From NCBI GenBank assembly GCA_027943245.1, contig JANDJZ010000332.1, forward strand, positions 1 to 48,667: 48,667 nucleotides of DNA. Reading direction: 5' to 3'. This document shows positions 22,329 through 31,370 of the stretch, one piece after another; within the stretch, counting starts at the first letter, position 1; each line of letters starts with the position of its first letter. Below the pieces are notes generated by a model. The model was given only the letters and a program-made list of their open reading frames with translations, searched no databases and was not told where the DNA came from. A program made the position numbers and the translations under genes. The stretch comes from Acanthamoeba sp. SK_2022b (lineage: Eukaryota; Discosea; Longamoebia; Acanthamoebidae).

Positions 22329-22719
22329 ATGGCGGGCACGGCGGCGGCAGCTTGGCCATTGGTCAGCGTGAGGACTGCGATCGCGCCGTTGGCCTTGACC
22401 GTCGGGTGGTACACAGCGCTTCGTCTGCCCTTACCCGCCCCCCGCCCCACGCACACACAAACAAAGGCTTGCCCCTAAGCAGAGGCAGGCCTTGCCAATC
22501 GCCCAGAGCGTGGCACACGGACCATGCGAGCCAAGTCGGCCTTGACGCGTTGTGCGGCCATCCTGGTGGCCGGCATCGGGACGGCCCTGGTGGGGTCGCG
22601 CGCGGCCATGGGCATGTCCCACACGCATGTGTGACGTGCAATCAAGAGCATCGTCACCTTGGCGTCGTCCCATGCCACATCGCTCTCCTCGGCATCCTCC
22701 CCTTCTTGTCGTGGTCGTC
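22329..22719 (-). pseudogene. Broken partial copy of gene B with internal deletion
   Basis: 22329-22418 is nearly identical to 18810-18898 of gene B (E2 strand near the dead active site), and 22419-22719 matches about 19231-19534 (ubiquitin-like insert and first E2 helix). About 330 bp between these, including the YEGG intron, is missing. The junction is at a short CA overlap. Both ends fall abruptly into CpG-poor unrelated DNA. It cannot make the fusion protein. Confidence 0.85.
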
Positions 22720-23730
22720 GTTGCCAGTGCACCTCCTTCACCACACATGCTTGCTTGCTACATTGTGTCACACCTCCTTTACCATTCAAATGCTTGCTCT
22801 CTGGTCGTGTATGAGCGTGATGTTGATGGTCTTCTTGGCATTTCTCTTTGCTCTACCATTCTTATATGTGATGCTCATGCACCTCCTTCACCACAAAAAA
22901 TCCTGCAATTTGGTCATGTGTGGGCATGTGATGTTGGAGGTTGTCATGACATTTATGCTTGTTATACCATTGCATATGCATATGTGATGCTCAGCACCTT
23001 CTTTCCCACAATTACACCCTCTAACTTGTCATGTTTGGAGATGTGTTGTGAGTGATCTTGTAGCCATTTTTGCTTGCAATACCATCATAGAAATGCACAT
23101 GCTCTTTGCTTTGCACCATGTTCACCTGCACTGCCTTAATGTTGTTATCCCATCCATGGGCCCTGGGTGACAACACCTACAATGAGAAACACACAGATTA
23201 ATCAAGAGTTTCCATCATTAGGTTGCTTTTTCACCACAAAGTGTACATGGGCCTAAAGTGCTCCTTTACCTACATCAAACTGTCCATTTCCTTTGTTCTG
23301 GTGCCAATATCAAGCTATTGTATGTCCAAAGTTGCCATTCAGCTGGTGGCACAGGTCAGCTCATGCGGAAAAAAGCTTTCACATTCATTAGTGGCTTGAC
23401 CCCATGGTATGCCATTGGCATGGTGATGACATCCTCAATCCACAGGGCACCTGGCAACAGCTTGCTGACCAGTTTGAGTTGAAGAACTACAACAAGACCT
23501 AAGACGGCTACACCGTACTGATCCAGTATACATTCCTTTAGATCAAGACAGCACACAGCATCTCCAATGACTGCCACATCTGGCTCAGCCTGGACTTGCT
23601 ACTGGCACCCTACTTGCATGTCTAGAAGTACAACACGATTGACTCTGTTTTCTGTGGAGGTGGTAAGACGAAAAAGATTGGGTGGGTGTCGCAAAGAGTG
23701 CGGAAGATTGAGTGTTGCAGTTGCTCAGCC
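22720..23730. other. CpG-poor degenerate segment
   Basis: Short frames only, and few CG. Some stretches suggest old coding sequence cut by stops, for example 23480-23640 on the plus strand, but I recognise no family. The segment ends where the next gene B fragment begins. Confidence 0.5.
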
Positions 23731-23853
23731 TTAATGGTGCTTGTCGAGAGGCCACCACACGACATGCTTGGTCTCGTCGTGGTGAAGCCGTGCCAGGGCC
23801 TGCACGATCAGTCGCACCAGCTCCTCCGGCAGCTGCCGATGCGCCGGCCCGTC
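23731..23853 (-). pseudogene. Gene B C-terminal fragment (F-box-like part)
   Basis: Matches 18141-18262 of gene B in the same orientation and reads LPEELVRLIVQALARLHHDE, then KHVVWWPLDKHH. It stops at about 23854, where the sequence switches to the opposite orientation, so it is joined head to head with the next fragment. Confidence 0.85.
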
Positions 23854-24488
23854 GAGGACACTCCATACGAAGGTGCCCGCCTTTTCCAGCTGCGTTGCCG
23901 CACGCTCACACACTCACGCATACACACACACGCATGCGAATGTGTGTCAGGAGGAAAGTTCGTGATCGAGGTTGAGATCCCGCAAAACTACCCGTTCGGT
24001 TGCCCGCGCTTGCACATGCGCACGCCGATGTACCACCCGATGGTCCAGGCCAACGGCGCGATCGCAGTTCTCACGCTCACCAATGGCCAAGCTGCCGCCG
24101 CCGGGCCCGCCGGCGACTCCGTGGATGACTCGAGCGCGGCCGAGTGGACGGCCACCGTGGTCGATATCACCCAGTATTGGTCGCCCCAGTGATCGTTTCT
24201 CGAAGTGGTGGAGCTGGTGCACCGCCAGCTGTGCCACGATCGACCGTGGTCGCCCCTGTTTGGTGTCGTGTGCGGGTACCGCCCCGAGGAGTGGAGCGGG
24301 AGCGGCCTCCTGGACGCGCAACGCCGGCCAAACCCTCGGGCTTGGTTGTCCACCGACGGCCACGGACGGCCACTACACATGGCAAGAGCGCGACCACGCG
24401 TGGCTGCCACCGGCCCTGAGGCAAGACGTGATGCTCCTTCTCCTGGTGTCCCGCCGCCTGGGGTGACGTGGTAGACCGTCGGCAAGTC
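23854..24488 (+). pseudogene. Gene B E2 (UEV) fragment, inverted, with stop codon
   Basis: Starts DTPYEG and keeps the gene B intron unspliced (about 23873-23948), then GGKFVIEVEIPQNYPFGCPR, MYHPMVQANGAIAVLTLTNG and YWSPQ followed by TGA at about 24190, where gene B has CGA (Arg). It continues SFLEVVELVHRQLCHDRPWS. A deletion brings the region near DGHYTWQERDHAW forward. The last 26 nt (24463-24488) match gene B 19146-19171 in the other orientation. It is clearly a pseudogene, yet the Ala at the E2 active-site position is kept. Confidence 0.85.
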
Positions 24489-24600
24489 CCCGAGGGACAG
24501 GAAAGAAGTGATCACGACCACACCCCAGACAACAGCCAGCACCACCGAGTGGAAAACAGTGATGAAGTGCAAGCGAAGGGCAAAGAAACCGTTCTTCTTC
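24489..24600. repeat. Repeat shared in inverted orientation with 27085-27197
   Basis: About 100 nt, including GACAACAGCCAGCACCACCG and GTGCAAGCGAAGGGCAAAGA, recurs as its reverse complement at about 27085-27197 with few differences. Read on the minus strand, both copies give a hydrophobic peptide with VVLAVVWGVV, possibly an old membrane-protein exon (an ABC transporter segment is one option). It lies exactly between two gene B fragments. Confidence 0.75.
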
Positions 24601-25130
24601 GTCTTTTGGCCGCTGGGCAAGAGCGCCGCCCACGTCGTGCTTGAGCCCGTGCAACTGAGCGACACTGTGGGCGACGTGGTGCGGCGGGTGGCGCGGGCCC
24701 GCCCGGGCCTCGACGAGTCGCAGCTGCGCCTGGTGGCCCACAACCGCCGGTTCGGTCTCGACCAGGACAGCCTCACCCTCGCCCAATGCGGCATCGTATT
24801 CGCCGACAATAACAACGAGAGCGACAGCGGAGGCCACGAACGACGACCACTACGAGAAGGGGAGGATGCCGAGCAGAGCGACGTGGCGTGGGCCGACGCC
24901 GAGGTGACGCTGCTCTTGATTGCGCGTCACACATGTGTGTGGGACATGCCCGTGGCCGCGCGCGCGCGACCCCACCAGGGCCGTCCCGACGCCGGCCGCC
25001 AGGATGGCCGCACGACGCGTCAAGGCCGACTTGGCTCGCATGGTCCGTGTGCCGCGCTCTGGGCGATTGGCAAGGCCTGCCTCTGCTTAGGGGCAAGCCT
25101 TCGTTTGTGCGTTGGGGGGGGGGGTGCGCG
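24601..25130 (+). pseudogene. Gene B ubiquitin-like fragment, inverted
   Basis: Matches gene B 19240-19790 as the reverse complement: WPLGKSAAHVVLEPVQLSDT, DESQLRLVAHNRRFGLDQDS, then the charged insert and DAEVTLLLIARHTCVWDM. The proper N terminus (MDKELAKGG) is replaced by unrelated sequence. The fragment lies downstream of the E2 fragment, so the domain order is permuted relative to gene B. It could express a ubiquitin-like peptide only if a new promoter and start exist. Confidence 0.8.
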
Positions 25131-25329
25131 CGCGGCGCGTGCGAGCGTGCACAAGCCCTCATACAGTGATCTGTGCCCACGTGCGTGTCTGGTATAGTGG
25201 CGGTGTGTGCAGGTGTGGTGATCCGTACCTAGAAGGTCAGCCTGCCGGCCTTGGGGTCTCGGCTTGATGCTGTAGATACAATGTTGCTTTGCAAGAACAA
25301 CGTGCCCTGCACCGTGCATAAACGATCGA

Positions 25330-25660
25330 GTGAGCTCACTGCGACCAGAACGCAGTGGAAGCCTTCGACAGAAAGCCGTACCATAACGATGCCGAGAATA
25401 AGGGGGACAAGATCTTGGCGATGCAGTCAGGCGGGGTCCGCCAGTACTGCACAAACGAACGCACGAGAAGCTGTGCACAGAGGAGAGGAGAGGAGCGAGT
25501 GAGGAGAGGAAAGCAAACAACAAACGGCACTCTCCACAGGCCTACCTCGAGCTGCACATCAAATGGAGTGGAGTAGCGGCCTTGCATCTTGGCCTTCATC
25601 TGCTTCCACTTCTCGCACAGACACCCTGAAGAGTCGTTTTGCTGACCCTGTAAATCCCAC
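25330..25660 (-). pseudogene. ABCG/PDR-type ABC transporter fragment
   Basis: Two exon-like pieces on the minus strand, 25650-25546 (ends CEKWKQMKAKMQGRYSTPFD then VQLE) and 25470-25336 (LLVRSFVQYWRTPPDCIAKI, LSPLFSASLWYGFLSKA), joined by a CT-rich GT-AG intron. RSFxQYWRTP followed by a membrane segment is the hallmark of the ABC2 transmembrane part of PDR/ABCG pumps (full-size drug or lipid exporters). No nucleotide-binding domain is present nearby, so it is a fragment. Confidence 0.55.
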
Positions 25661-25827
25661 GCTCAAGCGCTGGCAAAACAAGAGGAGATGAGTACCAGTG
25701 CAGTGAGCACGACAGCAAGGCGGAAAGCGTACTGTCTTAAAGAAGCTGGAGGCGCTGAATGCGTGGCGGCGTTGGAAAGCCCTGCTGCAACTGTGAGGGC
25801 AGATCGGCCTAGCCCTCGATGCTTCTT

Positions 25828-26012
25828 CTGACCAAAACGCCGTCCAGCCGCTACCGCCTCGCCACCTCTCCTCGCTTGGTGGACCGTCGGCCCACCGCCC
25901 TCAGCAGCCTGCAGGCCTTTAGCACTTCCAGCCATGCGAACAGCTCCACGCCTGCAGGCTCGGTGGGCAACCGAGCCCAAGGGTTTGCCTTCAAGAAACG
26001 ATCGCTGGGACA
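25828..26012 (-). pseudogene. Third gene B fragment (linker region) with internal deletion
   Basis: Plus-strand sequence from about 25828 matches gene B 18410-18560 (the region coding TGGEAVAAGRRL and neighbours). It then jumps to GAAACGATCGCTGGG, matching 18690, deleting roughly 120 bp. Same orientation as gene B. Confidence 0.7.
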
Positions 26013-26100
26013 ACGGGACTTGCTCGCTTACAAATAACAGCTTTAGATACACATGTACAGGCACAGGAGAGAAGCGAGGAGACATAGCGGAGCAGATGGA

Positions 26101-26822
26101 TTAGCTCTTGAATGTAAGCATCCCTAAAGAAAAGAATTAGATTGATGCTGTGTCTGGTTTGGAAGGGGCATACGTATGTAATCGTGTTTCCAATTGGCCA
26201 TCAGGCCACGGAAATGGGCAGCAACTGCAGGTTGAAGCTCCTCAACGACGTCAGACGCGAGTTGTTCGTGTAGAGCATGGAAGGTGCTCTCAAGGTATGG
26301 CCGAGAGTGAGCGAATGTTGAGGCGGGCTGACGGATGCTGCGCAGATTGTTGGAGATCAGTTTTACTTGGTCGATGTCGAAGTGCTTGGAGATCGATGTG
26401 TAAGTCGCTGAATTCTGCGGCTGGAAGATCTCGTGAAGTCGTATCGCATTTCTCCCAGGGGGGCAGAGTCCAGAGTTGGCGTAGAGATACTTGATAAACT
26501 CTTTCTCAGTAAAGGTCGCATACTCACGCAAATCGAAGATGTTGTGGATCAAATCAACTTCTTTGCGGATCGCCTTGAGTTCAACATGCACCTGTTGGAG
26601 GAGTTGAACTGCCATATAAAGTTAATGCTTGAACAACTATTCTGCACCAACTGACATACCTGTCTTGTCATGCTTCTCATCCACAGCTGCGGCTCTTGCC
26701 TCGAACGGAGATGTCAAGATGGGGGGGTTGAAGTGAAGACAGCAATCCACAAGCACTTGCCTTGCAGATTCCGGGCGCTGCCTGGGGCCTTGCGTGAACA
26801 GACCGCGCAGTGCCTTCCGCAT
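26101..26822 (-). CDS. Unidentified gene, source of the CpG-free duplicate
   Basis: Exon 26822-26660 (MRKALRGLFTQGPRQRPESA...) joins through a GTATGTC...GGCAG intron to a 150-codon exon. That exon reads LLQQVHVELKAIRKEVDLIH, FTEKEFIKYLYANSGLCPPG, TSISKHFDIDQVKLISNNLR, HALHEQLASDVVEELQPAVA and GLMANWKHDYI. A last short exon after a CTTTAG acceptor near 26115 gives MLTFKS and a stop at 26101-26103; the same acceptor and stop are kept in the copy at 28 kb. It is a helical, soluble-looking protein. I do not recognise the family. The 5' end may be incomplete. Confidence 0.5.
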
Positions 26823-27450
26823 GTTGTGTAGCAGGCAAGATGATGTGACTATGGCATTGCGCGGGCTCGTCCTTTCTTTATTCTCTCAAAAAAGGAAAGC
26901 ATGCTTTTTAGGAGGCAGCGCTCCCGCGCTGCGAGACCTGGCGTAGGAGGCCACCTCGCCGAGGATGAACCAACGCACCACGTTGGCGTGCATGTTGTAC
27001 TTGGTCAGCCGACGCAGCGGCGACGCCACCAGCTCCTCGTCCCTCAGGCGAAAAAAGCTGACAAATTGTCGAGTCAGTCCGGACCATCGTCGACTCTTTC
27101 TTTGCCCTTCGCTTGCACTTCATCACTATTTTCCACACGGTGGTGCTGGCTGTTGTCTGGGGTGTGGTGCGTGATCGCTTCTTTCCTGTTTCTCAGGGAA
27201 ACTGCACAAGTGTGTGCGCAGCGCGTGAGCGTGCACAAGATGACCACATCCCGTCACTCATGCTCCCCCTTGCGACAACCTCCACTTATTGCTCGGCCGT
27301 ACGAGATGCGCCCTCTTATTTCACACTTCCTCTTCGCCCGCCCAGGAGCAGCTGACCCACCTCGACCCAGTTCGCCATCAACTCCTTTACCACTCGCTCT
27401 CCCTGCCCACTTGCTGTCGTGAAAGTCATCGCCAAAGTATGCACCACCGT
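26823..27450. other. Unassigned segment with one exon-like frame
   Basis: On the minus strand 27075-26945 reads FFRLRDEELVASPLRRLTKY, NMHANVVRWFILGEVASYA between a plausible acceptor (TTTGTCAG) and donor (GCCAG|GTCTC). It looks coding but I cannot name it. The segment also contains the second copy of the inverted 100-nt repeat (27085-27197). No complete gene is visible. Confidence 0.4.
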
Positions 27451-27459
27451 CAAGAGTGC

Positions 27460-27760
27460 CATGTGCGTGTCTGGTGTGGTGTGTGCAGGTGTGGTGATCT
27501 GTACCAAGAAGGTCAGCCCACACAAACGAAACACAAGATGCTTTCTGCCTTGCTGTCACTGCACTGGTACTAATCTCCTCTCCTCTCTGCCAGCACTTGA
27601 GCATGGGATCTACACACATGAGGGTGACTTCGGGGTATCTGTGCAAGAATCTGTGAAGGCCAAGACGCAAGGCTGCTCCACTCCATTTTATGTGCAGCTC
27701 AAGGAGGTAGGCCTGTGGAGAGAGTCTTGTTTGTTTTTGGAGGTGTGGTGATCTGTACCA
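27460..27760 (+). pseudogene. CpG-poor second copy of the ABCG fragment and flanking repeat
   Basis: 27540-27720 repeats, in the opposite orientation, the exon and intron edges of the ABCG-like fragment at 25546-25690 (CACTGCACTGGTACTAATCT, then KAKTQGCSTPFYVQLKE and a GTAGGCCTGTGGAGAG donor). Most CG of the source are TG or CA here. A separate motif, GGTGTGGTGATCTGTACC with AAGAAGGTCAGCC, occurs twice (27488 and 27743) and once in CpG-richer form near 25215. Confidence 0.65.
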
Positions 27761-27970
27761 AGAAGGTCAGCCCACACATGATGTGGCAGTGTTGAAGAGC
27801 CCTGCCATGATGGTGGATTGGCCTAGCCCTTGATGTGGTGACCAGCTGCCATGCAAGTGGCCATGGTGTGAGTGGTGTCCTACAGGCACTCCTCTTCCAA
27901 GGGCCCCAGCTGAGTTGTCCATAGACATAGTCTGAGTCCCTGGCAGCTGCATTTGCAGCACTTACAAATT

Positions 27971-28380
27971 ACAGTTTTATATACATGTGTACAAGGCACA
28001 GGAGAGAAGCGAGGGGATGGAGTGGAGCAGATGAATTAGCTTCTGAATGTAAGCATCCCTAAAGAAAAGAGGGGTGTACATAAGTGTTTCCAATTGGCCA
28101 TCAGGCCAAGCAACTTTGGGCTGAGCTGAGCAGCACAATTTGTTTGTGTAGAGCATGGAAGTTGCTTGCAAGGTATGGCTGAGAGTGAGCAAACATTGAG
28201 GCAGGTGATGGATGCTGTGCAGATTGTTAAGTTTTACTTGGTCAAAGTGCTTGGAGATTGCTGTGCAAGTCACTGAATTCTGTCCAGATCTTGTGAAGTT
28301 GTTTTGCATTTCTCCTGGTGGCAGAATCCAGAGTTGGTGTAGAGATACTTGATAAACTCTTTCTCAGTATAGGTCGGCCA
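27971..28380 (-). pseudogene. CpG-depleted duplicate of the 26.1-26.5 kb gene
   Basis: Collinear with 26041-26520 and in the same orientation, including the last intron acceptor and stop. I count 0 CG in 28021-28320, against 21 CG in the matching 26161-26460. Aligned examples: TTCGTGTAGAGC to TTTGTGTAGAGC, GGCCGAGAGTGAGCGAA to GGCTGAGAGTGAGCAAA, CTGCGCAGATTG to CTGTGCAGATTG, GTCGCTGAATTC to GTCACTGAATTC. Small deletions break the frame. Confidence 0.9.
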
Positions 28381-28421
28381 CGCACACATGGTGAGTGGTC
28401 ACTTTCATAAACACATTTCTA

Positions 28422-28466
<45 letters not shown>

Positions 28467-28483
28467 ACTACTACTAATAATAA
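28422..28483. repeat. (AAT)n trinucleotide repeat
   Basis: About 20 AAT/ATA units with a short ACT-rich part. It lies in the intron next to the AAA-ATPase exon fragment. Confidence 0.95.
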
Positions 28484-28486
28484 AAT

Positions 28487-28642
28487 AACTATGGAAGGAC
28501 GCCAAACCTTAAGAGGCCACTTGACTGCCTCTTTGAGCTTCTGCTTCGTGTCCTCCTGTCCTCCAATGTCTCCCCACTGCACCTTAGGCACATCGACCAA
28601 GGTTGATGTGAGGCTCATGGGATGAGGTGGCAGCATCTCCAC
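28487..28642 (-). pseudogene. Orphan exon of an AFG2/CDC48-type AAA ATPase
   Basis: Reads TLVDVPKVQWGDIGGQEDTK, then QKLKEAVKWPLK, and ends at a splice-like GTTTGG. VPxVxWxDIGGxExxKxxLxEAVxWPLK is the segment just before an AAA domain in the AFG2/SPATA5 and CDC48 group. No Walker A or B follows within reach. The sequence is CpG-poor, so this is a leftover exon. Confidence 0.7.
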
Positions 28643-29640
28643 TGCTTCAAGTAGGACCGCTGCTGGAGGGACTGTTCTGAGGTTGGCAAGTCATTGCGCC
28701 ACACCATGAGGTTGTCATGCAGCCAGGTCTGCAGAGAGGTTGAATCATTATTGTGCAGAACAGTACATATTTCACACCACGCCAGGCATGACGTCTCAAC
28801 ACACTTGCTTCCACTTGAGCAAGTTCCTCTCAACCCAGGACTGGCATTCCTACATGAAGCACTTTGTGAAGGAGCTGAAGTGGCAGTGTGAGATGCTTGG
28901 TGGCCTTGGTCAAGCACCTTGACCACAAAATGGTTGAGATCTTGTTTGAACAGAAAGGCAACGATGCAGTGGAAATGCAATAACAACTCTAAATGGGTAT
29001 GTCTCCTACTTCATGCCACTTTCATTGTGCACTGACTGCTTCTTCTGCTTTGTCAGCACAGGAAGAATGTGATCGGTTGTGTGAAGGAGAACATTGCCTT
29101 GGAGTTTGAAGTGCTTGAGTCCAAGAATGACAATGTCCATGAGACTCGACTGTCCTTCATTGATTCCTGGCTGCACAGCTCATCAGTCAGCTCCATGGCC
29201 TCAGAGTCAAGGCTACTCTTGGTGGGCGCCTTCCTGTCTTCCAACTACACACAAACATCTCAGCAAACATGATAAATAATAATCACTTTCAGTACCTTCA
29301 ACACCAAGAAGTGCCTGAGATTGAGTCTGTGACACTGCCGGAAAATAAGGGCAGGTGGGTGCAAAAAAACTGGGAGTTCCCGCTTCAGGTGTTGCTTCAG
29401 TTATCCATCAAGTCAGGCCACGGGTTGTTGGGATTGCAATTGAGATTATACCACATATTCAGTGATTGTGATAAGCAATCTTGGGGTAGCTCTCTGGCAG
29501 GTCGCTGTGAATGAAATGCTTGAAAGATTTGACTGCCTGTCTGTTGCTGCCTCACAACTGACGGATTGCCGGCAAACCAAGATCTTCAGCAAACGGCTGA
29601 CTTGCATCGCCGCGGCGGATGGTTTGGTGGTTGGGGGGGG
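28643..29640. other. CpG-poor segment with traces of coding sequence
   Basis: I count 3 CG in 28681-28920. Plus-strand traces include STQDWHSYMKHFVKELKWQC, continued in another frame by VKHLDHKMVEILFEQKGNDA, and later KNVIGCVKENIALEFEVLES. The frame changes and stops show decay. I do not recognise the family. Confidence 0.45.
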
Positions 29641-29644
29641 GGGC

Positions 29645-29728
29645 AGCCAAAGCGCGGCATGGTAGCCAAGGAGTTGCACACGTCGTTGCAGTCCGAGGCC
29701 GTGACCACTTTCTGTGAGGGCGTCCTCC

Positions 29729-29793
<65 letters not shown>

Positions 29794-30767
29794 AGGATCT
29801 GGAGGGAAAGGACGTGCACGCGTGGGACTTTGCGCGCTCGCAAATCAACGACCTGGTCGTCTCTCCCAACGGCCAGTGGCTTATCGTGGTCACCCAGGAG
29901 AAGAGGATTCGACTCTACGACATCCAAAAGGGGGAGAAGGAGAGGTACCAGCTCCTCCTCTCCCTCCCCCACGCCCACCCGCTCGCTATGTGTGCGTGTG
30001 CGTGTTACTCACGCGATGATGAACGTGTGCATAGCCTCGACGAGACGGAGGCGATCACGTCGCTATCCGACGACAGTCGATACCTGCTCGTGAACCTCGC
30101 CTCGCAGGAGATCCACCTCTGGGACCTCGACACGCGTATGCTGGCCCAGAAGTACACGTACGTGTCGCGCCCACTGCACTGCACTGCAATTTGCCTGCCG
30201 CCAACACAACGGTTTCCGGGGAGGGATGCGCGCAGTGGGCACAAGCAGAGCCGCTTCGTCATTAAGTCGTGCTTTGGGGGCGTGGGCCAGGGCTTCGTTC
30301 TGTCGGGCAGCGAGGACAACAACGTGTACATAGGGAACCGGGAGCACGGCACACTGTTGGACTCGCTCGCCGGCCCACGGGCACGGTCAACTCGGTGGCG
30401 TAGAACCCCAAGAACCCGCACCAGCTCGCCGAAGAGGCACGGCACGAAGAGGAAGGCGCAGGGCGCGCACGAGGGCGAGCACGGGGGCGTCGCGACCGAG
30501 AACGGCAAGGCCGTCGGTGGAGGAGGCAACGGGGTGCACGCCCACGATCGTCACGGCCAGCTGCAGCAGGTCAAGGAGAAGGAGAAGGCCGATGATGACG
30601 AGGATGATGGTGGCAATGAGGAAGACGATGACTGCGACAGCGACGGGGTGGCTGCCATGAACATCGCGCAGGACGAGGAGGGCAGCAAGCCTTCACGACT
30701 GAGCGGCCTTGGGCCGTTGCTTGGCTGGCCTACCTTGTGCGTGAATGTAAATAAATTGAATAAATAA
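29645..30767 (+). pseudogene. WD40 protein like WDR26/GID7, damaged
   Basis: Exons at about 29800-29944, 30031-30160 and 30236-30380 splice in frame and read DLVVSPNGQWLIVVTQEKRI, AITSLSDDSRYLLVNLASQE, IHLWDLDTRMLAQKYT and GHKQSRFVIKSCFGGVGQGF, then LSGSEDNNVYIGNREHG. This is very close to WDR26, the GID7-type subunit of the CTLH ubiquitin-ligase complex. The first WD repeats are missing upstream. Downstream the conserved Trp after VYI is Gly. At about 30380 a one-base loss shifts the frame. In the original frame a TGG is TAG (about 30401). The last WD unit is cut short and an acidic tail (DDDEDDGGNEEDDDC) follows. An intron upstream carries a CA repeat. It is probably a pseudogene, or a sequence with assembly errors. 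Confidence 0.7.
29731..29791. repeat. (AC)n microsatellite
   Basis: About 30 AC units upstream of the first clear WD40 exon, ending in a TAG acceptor. Confidence 0.97.
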
Positions 30768-31057
30768 ATAAATAAACAAATAAATATCCAAAGTTTGGGC
30801 ACAGAAAAGGCCGAAAGCAAAACAGAAATTAGTGGGAAACACGGCAAGGACAAAGAAGGAAAGCGCTGGAACGACACAGATTGAGAAAAGGAAACAGCCA
30901 CGCCTTTTTTCGATCCATTGGCCAGGAGTGCTCACGTGCAGCGATCAGTATGGCTTGGACTGGTGGAGACGTGGGAAAACTTGAGCTCTCTTGGGTGAGG
31001 TTGCAATGTAATGCTCCAATGGAATGGTGCCAACACAAGGGAACCCCCCCCCGAGCA

Positions 31058-31070
31058 GGTATTTAAACAC
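31058..31070 (+). promoter_or_regulatory. Candidate TATA box
   Basis: GGTATTTAAACACC in GC-rich surroundings, followed by pyrimidine-rich sequence and, 300 nt on, a 5'-UTR-like intron (GTAACC...TTACAG) ending exactly at an ATG (31371). A plausible Pol II core promoter for the small gene below. Confidence 0.35.
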
Positions 31071-31370
31071 CCGTTTCGACCTCAGTTCTTCACTTTTCTA
31101 CCCACCAGCTACAACCAACAACCAAACTACCTGCGGAACCTCTTACCTCCCTCACCATTCTACATAAGCTATGCCTCGAGTCCCGCTACCACCATCCGAG
31201 CTGCAAGTGAGGTGACCGTGGACCTGGTGGACTGAGCTTGTACCTGGGCCGGACTGAGCCCTTGCCCACGAAACCTTAGCATCATAACACAAAAGGTTGG
31301 CGCCACCCTTCAAGAGTAAAAGGTAACCTCATCTTTTCAAGTATTGACCACCTCTTGGGCTCTATTACAG

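Noticed and set aside
30940..31320. Possible LTR with a primer-binding-like TTGGCGCC at 31299
   Set aside because: No second LTR, no polypurine tract and no gag/pol frames follow; a promoter with a TATA box explains the features better.
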